64,000 bases of DNA from Ruminiclostridium cellulolyticum H10 (GCF_000022065.1 NC_011898.1:952001-1016000), one strand, 5' to 3'. Shown: positions 9,631-16,680, numbered from the stretch's first letter. Numbers and translations are program-made. Notes: generated by a model not told the origin, from the letters alone.

Positions 9631-9826
9631 GCTTAGGCAGAAATCTATTCTCGCTGTAAGGCAGGAGCCTTTATAAAGCTACCAAGAATAGACGTTGGTA
9701 TCCAAACTTGTCAATTAAACAACATTTTTAAGACCTTGACAAGCTCTAACAAACACTATACACCCATCGAAAGGAGACCTAACTAAAATTTAAAAATGTT
9801 TGTCTTGACATTGGGGGGCATTATAG

Positions 9827-9862
9827 AAAGTCGTAGGTATAACAAATAACCTACGACTTTTT
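9827..9862 (+). terminator. strong rho-independent terminator beside IS copy 2
   Basis: Arms 9827-9838 and 9849-9860 form a perfect 12-bp stem around a 10-nt loop, followed by TTTTTC. In the reconstructed pre-inversion order this hairpin would lie downstream of the GH5 glucanase gene and could have been its terminator. Confidence 0.75.
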
Positions 9863-9866
9863 CTTG

Positions 9867-9950
9867 GTGTGCCGTGTGTCCAGCGAAGCTGGACCACGCC
9901 AGTCGGTGTAAGTCCGATACGGGAGTTGATAGTATGAAATCAAAGTTCCC
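9867..9950 (+). other. possible 5' remnant of a group II intron
   Basis: The stretch opens with GTGTGCCG, compatible with the GUGYG 5' boundary. It then has a perfect 7-bp hairpin (9878-9884 with 9888-9894) and CGGTGTAAGTCCG, which resembles the conserved domain I segment of bacterial group II introns. It stops where a dam fragment begins. No intron-encoded protein or domain V is present. Too short for certainty. Confidence 0.35.
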
Positions 9951-9951
9951 A

Positions 9952-10028
9952 CTTTTTAATGATTTCAAATCCCACAGTATACAGGGGTTAACGGATATTC
10001 AGCGGGCGGCAAGATTCTTTATGATATT
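9952..10028 (+). pseudogene. internal fragment of the Dam-type methylase
   Basis: In frame, the translation LFNDFKS...IQGLTDIQRAARFFMIL matches residues near the start of the visible part of the copy at 1-572. Homology stops abruptly at 10028, where a terminator hairpin follows. This is the third dam-derived segment in 10 kb. The surrounding 70-codon frame is a chance fusion of intron-like, dam and terminator sequence and is not a gene. Confidence 0.75.
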
Positions 10029-10035
10029 ATCCGCT

Positions 10036-10058
10036 AAACCTGTGATACGCACAGGTTT
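10036..10058 (+). terminator. terminator-like hairpin after the dam fragment
   Basis: Arms 10036-10044 and 10050-10058 are a perfect 9-bp inverted repeat with a 5-nt loop, followed by ATTTGTAT. Confidence 0.55.
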
Positions 10059-10086
10059 ATTTGTATACCCTGCTCCTGTGGGGTGA

Positions 10087-10503
10087 CTGAATATCTTTTG
10101 CCGTTCAGTGCTGCTATTGATATCCTGTGTTTGTAATGGATAATATTTAATTAACAAAATTATAGCAGCCAAAATACGGCATTTTTTGTATTAGTACTCA
10201 TAGATTACCACTTCAAATATATAATCAGAAATATTTAACAATTAGTGACGTTCACATAGAAAAATATTAATTGTTGTCTTACTATTTTATTCCAGATATA
10301 ATTGTCATTAAAGTAAGTGAATAGAAGTTTATTATGAAATGTCCAATATTGGATTTTAAAAGAATATCAGATTCATGAAAAAGGGATAGGTGAAGCAGGA
10401 ATATTTAATACAGGATAAGTTTATAAATTATTAATAGAACAGTTCTACCAGGAACACATATTTAAGTAAATTATATATTACTATACAAATTAAGGAGGGT
10501 TAT
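10087..10503. other. 417-bp region without a gene
   Basis: AT-rich and without a coding frame. The only structures seen are a short palindrome AGAACAGTTCT at 10436-10446, about 60 bp before the carbonic anhydrase-like gene and possibly an operator, and the ribosome binding site AAGGAGG near 10491. Confidence 0.4.
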
Positions 10504-11049
10504 ATGAATGGATTGGTAAGAGTGGATAGCGAAAGCGATATATTTGAGAAATATATAGGAACACCAATTGAACTGTTATTTAGATATCATAATTTTGCGC
10601 AACCTTTCGATAAGTTTATTGATGCTCAGTTATTGATAGGAATGTGCATGGATAACAGAAAACAGTTAAAAATACCAAATAACTTTGCATATGTTCTTCG
10701 GTCAGGTGGAGGAAATCTTAGACACAGCGAATTTAAGATATCATATGCTGTAGCTATAGGAGGAGTAAAGTGTGTAGCTATTATTGTACATAATAAATGC
10801 GGCATGGTTAATTTGTTTTCAAAAAAAGATCAATTTATCCGTGGGATGGTTGAAAATGCTGGTTGGGATGAAAAACATGCCGAAGAGCATTTTATAAGCT
10901 TTGCACCTATCTTTGAAATTGAAAATGAGTTAAGTTTTCTTATGCGTGAAATTAATCGCTTGAGAATTATCTACCCTAAAATATTGTTTTCACCACTGTA
11001 TTACAATTTGGACGATAATTTTTTATATTTAATTGCTGATGACAATTAG
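10504..11049 (+). CDS. beta-class carbonic anhydrase-like protein
   Basis: 181 residues; ATG at 10504 sits behind AAGGAGGG. The beta-carbonic anhydrase metal site is visible: C48, D50 and R52 in MCMDNR, then H96 and C99 in VHNKCG, with the conserved GGGNLR segment (residues 68-73) between. These are the zinc ligands and the Asp-Arg dyad for reversible CO2 hydration. The protein is somewhat short, and the C-terminal third (after about residue 110) is divergent. Cytoplasmic, with no signal peptide. It stands alone, followed by recombinase debris on the other strand. It could instead be one of the carbonic anhydrase-fold proteins of unknown substrate. Confidence 0.75.
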   Translation: MNGLVRVDSESDIFEKYIGTPIELLFRYHNFAQPFDKFIDAQLLIGMCMDNRKQLKIPNNFAYVLRSGGGNLRHSEFKISYAVAIGGVKCVAIIVHNKCGMVNLFSKKDQFIRGMVENAGWDEKHAEEHFISFAPIFEIENELSFLMREINRLRIIYPKILFSPLYYNLDDNFLYLIADDN

Positions 11050-11087
11050 ATTGTTTAAGAAATATTTCAAAGTTTCCAAGTGCTTTA

Positions 11088-12020
11088 ATTGCCGGGGAAC
11101 ATGCCATTGGCAATTGCATTTACAGTTTATTTATCTTTGTTTGAATTCCTGCAAGTTCGTTTTCAAAATCTTTTATGTTGTTAGAAATTTCAGAGGAACG
11201 GGACATTGCATATTCGGAAAACATGTCAGCCATTCTTTCAATAGCACCCGGAGCGAAAATATCAGTTAACAGTTGGTCGCTGACAACGTTCTCTACAAAA
11301 TCGGCACCCAGTACGGTTGAAAATATATGTACCGGTATATTTCTCGTTTCTCAGAATATCGTGGAGGCTGTTCTTACCGAAGGAACGGCCGAATTTGCTC
11401 CTGTAGCCCTCACGGTTCATGGTGTCAATTATCTCATTGTAGCTATGGCCGGATGCGTACATTTCAAATATGGTTCTTGTAATCCGTGCTTCAGATTCAT
11501 TTACAGCATAGCTTTTATCGGGAAGAACATCGTAACCAAGGGTCGGAGTACCTCCGTTGTGCCTACACTGTAGGGCAGTATCCTTCATGCCCTTCATAAC
11601 TTCATGGGCAAGATTTGCACTGTAGTACTCGACCATGCCTTCCAGTACCGATTCAAGGATTATACTTTCCGGGCTGTCGTCCAGATTTTCCAAAACAGAT
11701 ATAAGCTTTACACCGTTCTTTTTAAGCTGCCTTTTATAGAAGGCAGAATCGTACCTGTCACGGCTGAACCTGTCCAGTTTGTGGACTATAACAGCATTGA
11801 ACAGACCTGTTGCACTGTCCTTCATCATCTGTAGGAACTGTGGCCTGTTGTCTGTTGTGGCGGACTGTGCCTCGGCAGTATATATTTTAACTATACTGTG
11901 CTCGTTCCTCGGGTCATATTCATTAATGGCCCTTATCTGTGCATCTATAGATTCCTCCCTACAATTTAAATATTGACAATATTTACCATAAATGTTATCC
12001 TTTGAACATAATTCTTGCAT
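11088..12020 (-). pseudogene. large serine recombinase, N-terminal part, frameshifted
   Basis: The frame 12020-11262 carries most of the resolvase catalytic domain (ESIDAQIRAI, then AVIVHKLDRFSRDRYD and EGMVEYYSANLAHEV) and the start of the recombinase domain (GGTPTLGYDV, then LHDILRNEKYTGTYIFNR). A one-base shift near 11310 moves the rest into another frame that continues with IFAPGAIERMADM, almost identical to the fragment at 2247-2732. Homology ends near 11088. The N-terminus is decayed: the catalytic-serine segment expected as YxRYSS reads YGKYCQ, so the nucleophile appears to be Cys or missing. The 5' end now contains a promoter for the next gene. Confidence 0.85.
11973..12001 (+). promoter_or_regulatory. 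promoter for the phospholipase C-like gene
   Basis: TTGACA (11973-11978), a 17-bp spacer and TATCCT (11996-12001), about 55 bp before the start codon at 12057. It lies inside the decayed 5' end of the recombinase remnant on the opposite strand. Confidence 0.6.
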
Positions 12021-12056
12021 GAATTACTGAAAAACTAAAAATGTAAAGGAGACTTT

Positions 12057-13040
12057 ATGAATACTAAATTTAAAAAAGTTGTGGCTATTTTGGTAGTTGC
12101 CTTGACTGCTTTATCATTAAGCATAACTTCGTTTGCGTGGCCGGCTAATAAATGGAATAGTATAAATGGAAATGGACAAGGAACAGGACACAAGTCAATG
12201 ATTGAAAATCTGTCTTCAGCAAAATTTACTTGTCCAGCAGCACCAAGCGATACAGATTATGCTACTCATAAGGAAATTGTAGCTTTGGCTGCGTACTACA
12301 CTGATGCCCTTGACATCATGGATGCTGCAGCAACAACTAATGGTGTTTATTCTCCATATCATGCAAAAACAAACTATACTTTAACTGAAGTTAAGCAACA
12401 CGCAAAGTTTTTATATGAATTGGCCAGACGGAGATTAGTATTAGGGAAAAAATTAGATCTTGTATCAAGCAATTATTCCCAAACGAAAACCTACTATTAT
12501 GATGCATACATTGAAGTAGATACAAAAAACAGGATTATAGATGATTTGTCTGTATTAAATGATGAATTAGCAGATCTAGGATATGATATGGATAAGATAG
12601 ATAATCAGGGATATATGGTCTTGGGAGTATACTTCCATTTACTCGAAGATATATATTGCCATAGGGCAATACTTACATCATCGCAGATAGACACAAGCGG
12701 TTTTATAATTGATTCAAGTCATATTAATTATGGAACTTCAACAACAACTTTAGCTCAAAAAAAGACTTGGCTAAAAAATCAAATAGGCACCAGTGGAATT
12801 CCGATGATAAGGTTAAAAGATTATTTACTGAGTAATGGTGAAGGTGAGAAATTGTTATCTGTTCCTAACACGACTAATTTAGTGTCTGCAGCAGGAGCTT
12901 ATGAAGATAATCCGTTTTTTTATGCTAGCAGATATGCTGCAGCCTATTCTGCGACTAATACTCAACTTTCATCAATAATGAAGGATGTTGATGATACATG
13001 TAATTTTTCCTTCTCAAATAATGGTTTGAATTTCAAGTAG
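12057..13040 (+). CDS. secreted zinc-dependent phospholipase C-like protein
   Basis: 327 residues; ATG at 12057 follows AAAGGAGA. The signal peptide is residues 1-27, with probable cleavage at SFA before W28. Zinc phospholipase C enzymes use the amino group and carbonyl of an N-terminal Trp plus a His about 10 residues later; here the mature start WPANKW is followed by GTGHKSMI, which resembles the clostridial alpha-toxin start (GTGTHAMI). A further metal-site-like segment HLLEDIYCH (H-x3-D-x3-H, about residue 204) matches the central ligands. No C-terminal C2-like domain is present and the length suits a single catalytic domain. Possible role: extracellular phospholipid hydrolysis. The assignment rests on motifs only; overall similarity is low. 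Confidence 0.55.
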   Translation: MNTKFKKVVAILVVALTALSLSITSFAWPANKWNSINGNGQGTGHKSMIENLSSAKFTCPAAPSDTDYATHKEIVALAAYYTDALDIMDAAATTNGVYSPYHAKTNYTLTEVKQHAKFLYELARRRLVLGKKLDLVSSNYSQTKTYYYDAYIEVDTKNRIIDDLSVLNDELADLGYDMDKIDNQGYMVLGVYFHLLEDIYCHRAILTSSQIDTSGFIIDSSHINYGTSTTTLAQKKTWLKNQIGTSGIPMIRLKDYLLSNGEGEKLLSVPNTTNLVSAAGAYEDNPFFYASRYAAAYSATNTQLSSIMKDVDDTCNFSFSNNGLNFK

Positions 13041-13108
13041 TAATAATCCTGTACGTTTTGCTCGTTTGAAACCTGATATTATATAACTTATAGAAGAAAT
13101 AAGCATAT

Positions 13109-13142
13109 AAAGCTCTGAAGTGAAAGTATACTTCGGGGCTTT
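13109..13142 (+). terminator. terminator after the phospholipase C-like gene
   Basis: Arms 13109-13121 and 13130-13142 give a 13-bp stem with three G-T pairs and an 8-nt loop, followed by CTTCACATTCTTTT. It lies 68 nt after the stop. Confidence 0.65.
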
Positions 13143-13341
13143 CTTCACATTCTTTTATATATGCAGACAGTGCTGGTTGTTCCTTCCAAGTGCTATCTGC
13201 ATATTTTTTATAAATAGAGCCTTAAGAAAAAAATAAAGGTGTCATGATAGGAAGGCAGACACTGAGGGAAGATATCAAGAGTATTGATTTTAGAAAAACT
13301 GCACAAGGTATACTTCTTGTCGAATACGCTAATAAATAAAA

Positions 13342-13362
13342 ACGAGGATAAATCATCCTCGT
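13342..13362 (-). terminator. terminator of the tRNA-like gene
   Basis: Arms 13342-13349 and 13355-13362 form a perfect 8-bp stem with a 5-nt loop. On the minus strand it is followed by TTTTTATTTATT. It starts 5 nt after the 3' end of the tRNA-like gene. Confidence 0.75.
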
Positions 13363-13366
13363 AAGC

Positions 13367-13440
13367 TTTCGTATGTGGGACTCGAACCCACGATCTACCG
13401 CTTAGCAGGCGGTTGCTTTATCCAACTAAGCCAATACGGT
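13367..13440 (-). tRNA. tRNA-like gene, anticodon GCU, short variable loop
   Basis: On the minus strand the cloverleaf is complete from position 8: D arm GCTT/AAGC with AGTTGGATA in the loop; anticodon stem ACCGC/GCGGT with loop CTGCTAA (anticodon GCU, serine AGC/AGU codons); a 5-nt variable loop AGATC; and T arm GTGGG/CCCAC with loop TTCGAGT. Normal tRNA-Ser has a long variable arm, and this does not. In the acceptor stem five pairs hold (positions 3-7 with 66-70) but positions 1-72 and 2-71 are mismatched, and no CCA is encoded. It has its own terminator. It may be a decayed or element-borne tRNA rather than a working tRNA-Ser. Confidence 0.65.
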
Positions 13441-13714
13441 AGTGATTAATGTGAGATTACGCTCACACTGATATTATATAATATTTTACAATTAATGTCA
13501 ATCATATAAGACCCTTTGAGCACCGCATCACTTGTATTTATGCAAATTTGTAAGGGGGTATCTCATGAGATAAAAGAAAGCTTTTGAAAGTTGGTCAAAT
13601 TAAGACTTTGAGAGGTGCTTGTTTTACAGTAAAGTTCAATATGTAGTTTTATTTACATGATGACCATTTCAGTGTAAGATATTAACAAATGATATTACAT
13701 AGGGAGAGGGTTAA

Positions 13715-14326
13715 ATGGGTATTTTGAGAGAGATATTTGGGCCTAGTAAAAAAGAAATCTGGAAGTTATTAAGTGATCAAATAGGTAGTGAATTTATAGA
13801 GGGTGGTTTTTTATCAGCGGATAAAGTGATTGCTCACGTAAAAGATTGGACTGTGACTTTAGACACCTATACGGACTCGACCGGAAACTCCAGCACTACT
13901 TATACAAGAGTGAGGGCACCTTATATAAATAAGGACGGATTCAGATTTAAGATTTACAGGAAAGGTATCTTTAGTGAGATTGGCAAAGCTTTCGGTGGAC
14001 AGGATGTTGAGGTCGGATTTCCCGAATTTGACGAAAACTTTATTATAAAAGGCAATGATGAGCAAAAGCTCCGCACACTTTTTGCAAATAGTAAAATCAG
14101 ACAACTGATTGAGTTTCAACCTGATATCCGCCTTGAGATAAAAGATGACGAAGGATGGTTTGCCAAGAGCTTTCCAGAGGGTGTTGATGAGTTATACTTT
14201 TGTGTAGTGGGTGTGATCAAAGATATTGAACTGTTAAAAGCTTTGTTTGATTTGTATGCAGAGGTTCTTGATCAGATGTGCTTAATGGGCTCGGCATACC
14301 AAAGCAATCCTAATGTAGAATTATAA
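13715..14326 (+). CDS. conserved hypothetical protein, 203 aa
   Basis: ATG at 13715 follows AGGGAGAGG. It is soluble, with no signal peptide or membrane segment. The middle part (PEFDENFIIKGNDEQKLRTL, then FANSKIRQL) has the look of small bacterial proteins of the DUF3137 type, in which an F..F.v.g.d..kar.lf pattern recurs. That resemblance is weak and I assign no function. It is monocistronic, with a terminator-like hairpin 27 nt downstream. Confidence 0.6.
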   Translation: MGILREIFGPSKKEIWKLLSDQIGSEFIEGGFLSADKVIAHVKDWTVTLDTYTDSTGNSSTTYTRVRAPYINKDGFRFKIYRKGIFSEIGKAFGGQDVEVGFPEFDENFIIKGNDEQKLRTLFANSKIRQLIEFQPDIRLEIKDDEGWFAKSFPEGVDELYFCVVGVIKDIELLKALFDLYAEVLDQMCLMGSAYQSNPNVEL

Positions 14327-14353
14327 TATAAATATACATACTGAAGTATGATG

Positions 14354-14382
14354 AAAGAACATAATAACGTCTGTTCTTTTTT
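14354..14382 (+). terminator. terminator after the 203-aa hypothetical gene
   Basis: AAAGAAC (14354-14360) pairs with GTTCTTT (14373-14379), leading into a run of T residues. Confidence 0.6.
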
Positions 14383-14594
14383 TGTTTGAAAACCTAGTAT
14401 AAGAACTTGTTGAAACGTTTATTAACTTTTCTAGTCAGTGTTTAGTACTTTATACTGTTTTAAAATACACAGCTTACATCTTAAAATATTGAACCCTATT
14501 CAATTCCAATGGGATAAGGTTGATTATAAAACAAATAAAATACCTGTTTTACTAGTCTCAGATTACCAAGGAATTTAAGAAATAGGAGACTCAT

Positions 14595-14783
14595 TTGTTG
14601 TTAGGTAATCTGTTGGTCTGCGGTGAATGCGGTGAAGCTTACCACAGAAGAACAGAGCGGGGTAAGTTGTATGGAGATGTGCTGCCAGGATATAAAAGGC
14701 AAAGATGCTTCAATATGAAACAGGAAGATATAACCCGAATGATGTACCATATCAATTCCTATAAAAAAGCTGAACAATGGTAG
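14595..14783 (+). pseudogene. serine recombinase zinc-ribbon fragment, frameshifted
   Basis: The first residues (LLGNLLVCGECGEAYHRRTE) are the recombinase zinc beta-ribbon: a CxxC pair in CGECG following L.G.L. The family continues with GK..WRCAARI; here that sequence is present one frame away (TGG AGA TGT GCT GCC AGG, from about 14669), so the gene broke by a frameshift. No catalytic domain is nearby. This is the third recombinase remnant in the window. Confidence 0.7.
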
Positions 14784-14835
14784 CCCTTACGACACATTCA
14801 GCTTCCTATCAGGGAAAAGAGGTCTTGCAAAAACT

Positions 14836-14869
14836 GTGGATTTCATCGGTTACAGCCGATGAAATCCAC
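14836..14869. repeat. perfect 14-bp inverted repeat
   Basis: Arms 14836-14849 and 14856-14869 are perfectly complementary around a 6-nt loop (TTACAG). No T-run follows on either strand. The flanks GTCTTG and CAAGTC add a further imperfect repeat outside. It could be an operator, an element end or a strong RNA hairpin. Confidence 0.6.
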
Positions 14870-15142
14870 CTAAAACCAAGTCTTCTCAAAAAATAGAACA
14901 AAGAACTGTCTGCCAACAATCCAAGATTAATAATACAAGCAGGGGTTGCTTCTCTGTTTACAAAAATATCGAGAGGGAATTAACCTCTATTTATTCAGTT
15001 TTCAATTACAAAGGTTGCATTTCACTTTATAAAGTGACTCCTCACCTTTCAATTAAATAATGATATATTTGTTTTTAATCAATATTGATGTAGCAAAAGT
15101 AATCCAACTGGAAAATACAAATTATGCAAAAAGAAAAAATAA

Positions 15143-15171
15143 TTGACAGAAAGTACATGGTTATTTATAAT
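15143..15171 (+). promoter_or_regulatory. perfect consensus sigma-A promoter of the loaP/polyketide region
   Basis: TTGACA at 15143-15148 and TATAAT at 15166-15171 with exactly 17 bp between, the full consensus at both boxes. Transcription would start near 15178, giving a leader of about 560 nt before the loaP start at 15741. No other gene lies between, so the promoter most likely drives loaP and perhaps the cluster. Confidence 0.8.
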
Positions 15172-15200
15172 TAAAAAGGAAGAATATATTGAATATAGCT

Positions 15201-15230
15201 ACAAAATGTCGATGATTTACACAAAATGTC
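15201..15230 (+). promoter_or_regulatory. pair of direct repeats just downstream of the promoter
   Basis: ACAAAATGTC occurs at 15201-15210 and again at 15221-15230, 20 bp apart, which is about two helical turns. Placed some 25-50 bp after the predicted transcription start, this could be a repressor site or an RNA-level site. Confidence 0.4.
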
Positions 15231-15607
15231 AAACAAACAAAAAATATAATAGGAATTTCTTGTCGATAAATCGTTAGTTGGATATATATGGGATTTCATT
15301 ATATAAGTTGAAAATAATTTATATACTCAACTATCGCAAAAATCCTCAGAATCGTTAGATATTTTGCTCGCTTTTGTACTATTTATTTAATTCACCTATA
15401 TAGATGAGGCTTCTTTACTCTTTTGTTATATTAAAGGCTTTTTGATTTTATAAATAAAGATGAAAAGTTGGGACTTGGAGATTTTATTTAGTAGCAATTA
15501 AAGCTGATTATATGTTTGCAAAGAAATTATGCCATTTTTAATTATACGATTATGTAAGGTAATAAGTAAATAGCATTATTATTTATAATGATTTAAAAAG
15601 TACTTAT

Positions 15608-15735
15608 TGGTTGTTAATCGCTGGAGGGACACGTTAACCACTGATGAGGTTTATAGAGTGAAAGCCATTTTAACTCATCCAATAGGATAAGCGAAAGGGC
15701 GAAGCTATGTAATTAACTGATCGATGGTGAGGTAA
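15608..15735 (+). ncRNA. structured leader element upstream of loaP (unassigned class)
   Basis: This stretch is clearly less AT-rich than its surroundings and ends at the loaP ribosome binding site. GTTAAT (15613-15618) can pair with ATTAAC (15712-15717) to enclose the whole domain, or alternatively with TTAAC at 15634-15638 to form a local hairpin. Inside are GATGAG/CTCATC (15643-15648 with 15674-15679) and ATAG/CTAT (15682-15685 with 15705-15708), the latter enclosing GCGAAAGGGC. The mutually exclusive pairings resemble a regulatory RNA switch. I could not match it to a known riboswitch consensus. Confidence 0.4.
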
Positions 15736-15740
15736 AATGG

Positions 15741-16262
15741 ATGTATTGGTATGTACTTTTTGTACGAACCGGCAGGGAGGAGAATGTTAAGAAATTATTA
15801 AGTAAAAGACTAGATAAAGATTTGTTTTTACCATTTGTGCCTTTAAATGAAAGGATATTTAAGAAAGCGGGAACAGTTAATAAAAATATGGAAATATTAT
15901 TTCCAGGTTATGTATTCATTGAGTCTAAAGTAGCTAGTCAAGAATTTGTAAAGATGACAAATGAATTAATGAAAAGTTTACAGGATATAATTCGTTTAGT
16001 AAGATACTCGGATATTGAAATTGCCGTAAGAGAGTCCGAAAGGATTATATTACAGAGTTTATACAATAATAACAATTGTATTGAATCATCAAGTGGGATA
16101 ATAAAAGGCGACAAAATATATATAATAGATGGACCACTCAGGGGTCGGGAGAGTATTGTTAGGCATATCAATAGGCATAAAAGGGAAGCTAAAATTGAGA
16201 TTGAGTTTATGGGGAATATCAGATTAGTAAGTGTGTCACTAGAAATTGTGCAGAAGCTATGA
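15741..16262 (+). CDS. loaP: LoaP-type NusG paralogue, processive antiterminator
   Basis: 173 residues; ATG at 15741 behind GGTGAGGT. The N-terminal NGN domain (about residues 1-105) opens with the NusG-type MYWYVLFVRTGREE, then LFPGYVFIES. The C-terminal KOW domain (about 118-173) has GDKIYIIDGPLRGRESIV. LoaP proteins are specialised NusG paralogues that let RNA polymerase read through terminators in long operons, first shown for trans-AT polyketide operons in Bacillus. Its position at the head of a trans-AT PKS region that exceeds 47 kb fits that role exactly. Housekeeping NusG is excluded by the missing secE/rplK neighbours. Confidence 0.85.
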   Translation: MYWYVLFVRTGREENVKKLLSKRLDKDLFLPFVPLNERIFKKAGTVNKNMEILFPGYVFIESKVASQEFVKMTNELMKSLQDIIRLVRYSDIEIAVRESERIILQSLYNNNNCIESSSGIIKGDKIYIIDGPLRGRESIVRHINRHKREAKIEIEFMGNIRLVSVSLEIVQKL

Positions 16263-16538
16263 CGTAGGAATACAATCAATGCTTTAGGGTTGAGGCTAGA
16301 ATTCTATATGAGAATTATTAAGAGAGCACACGATAAAGCTTCCTCGGGAAAATGAGTTGGCAGAAAATACCAATAAATGATGAGGTGAAAATGTATTGAT
16401 AATATCAAGGTAAAGTTATCAATTGCCTCTTCATAAGTTAATATGATAATTTTTTATAAATTATGGACTCAGATGAGTATAAAAGCACTTTATTAGAAAA
16501 TAGCAATATTGAGATTATTTAGCTACTACAATACATAA

Positions 16539-16680
16539 ATGTTAATTTTAGGTATTGATATCGAAAAGGTTGATGCCAAAAAAATAAAGTATTTGAAACA
16601 ATATTAACGCAAAATGAAAAGTGACTATACTCTGGATACCCTTATTAGTATGACAAATTTCTAGTTTTAATTTGGATAAT
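16539..16680 (+). pseudogene. AcpS-type phosphopantetheinyl transferase remnant
   Basis: ATG at 16539 opens MLILGIDIEKVDA, the family's N-terminal strand with the metal-binding Asp (GIDIE). The frame stops at 16607, but an adjacent frame reads KVFETILTQNEK, matching the second conserved AcpS segment (F..rilT..E). A stop follows at once. Two short conserved blocks in the right order with frameshifts between them indicate a decayed holo-ACP synthase that once belonged to the PKS region. Confidence 0.5.

Larger units (their letters stand above)
8424..9825 (+). mobile_element. IS3-family insertion sequence, copy 2 (1402 bp)
   Basis: Same length and ends as copy 1 (TATAATG to CATTATA), in the opposite orientation. 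orfA is at 8481-8807 and orfB at 8797-9630. Flanks in IS orientation are CTT before and GAA after, the mirror of copy 1's GAA/CTT. A strong terminator hairpin lies just outside its right end. Confidence 0.9.

Noticed and set aside
9874-10086. 70-codon open frame
   Set aside because: It is a chance join of intron-like sequence, a dam fragment and a terminator hairpin, not a gene.
13244-13339. Small plus-strand frame of 31 codons (MIGRQTLRED...)
   Set aside because: It has an acceptable start but no recognisable family and weak upstream signal, and it lies between a terminator and the antisense tRNA-like gene; it may be chance.
15608-15735. c-di-GMP, SAM or cobalamin riboswitch upstream of loaP
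   Set aside because: Short stretches (GGAGGGAC, GCGAAAGGGCGAAGC) recall known riboswitch cores, but the conserved core order of none of these classes is present, so only an unassigned structured RNA is claimed.
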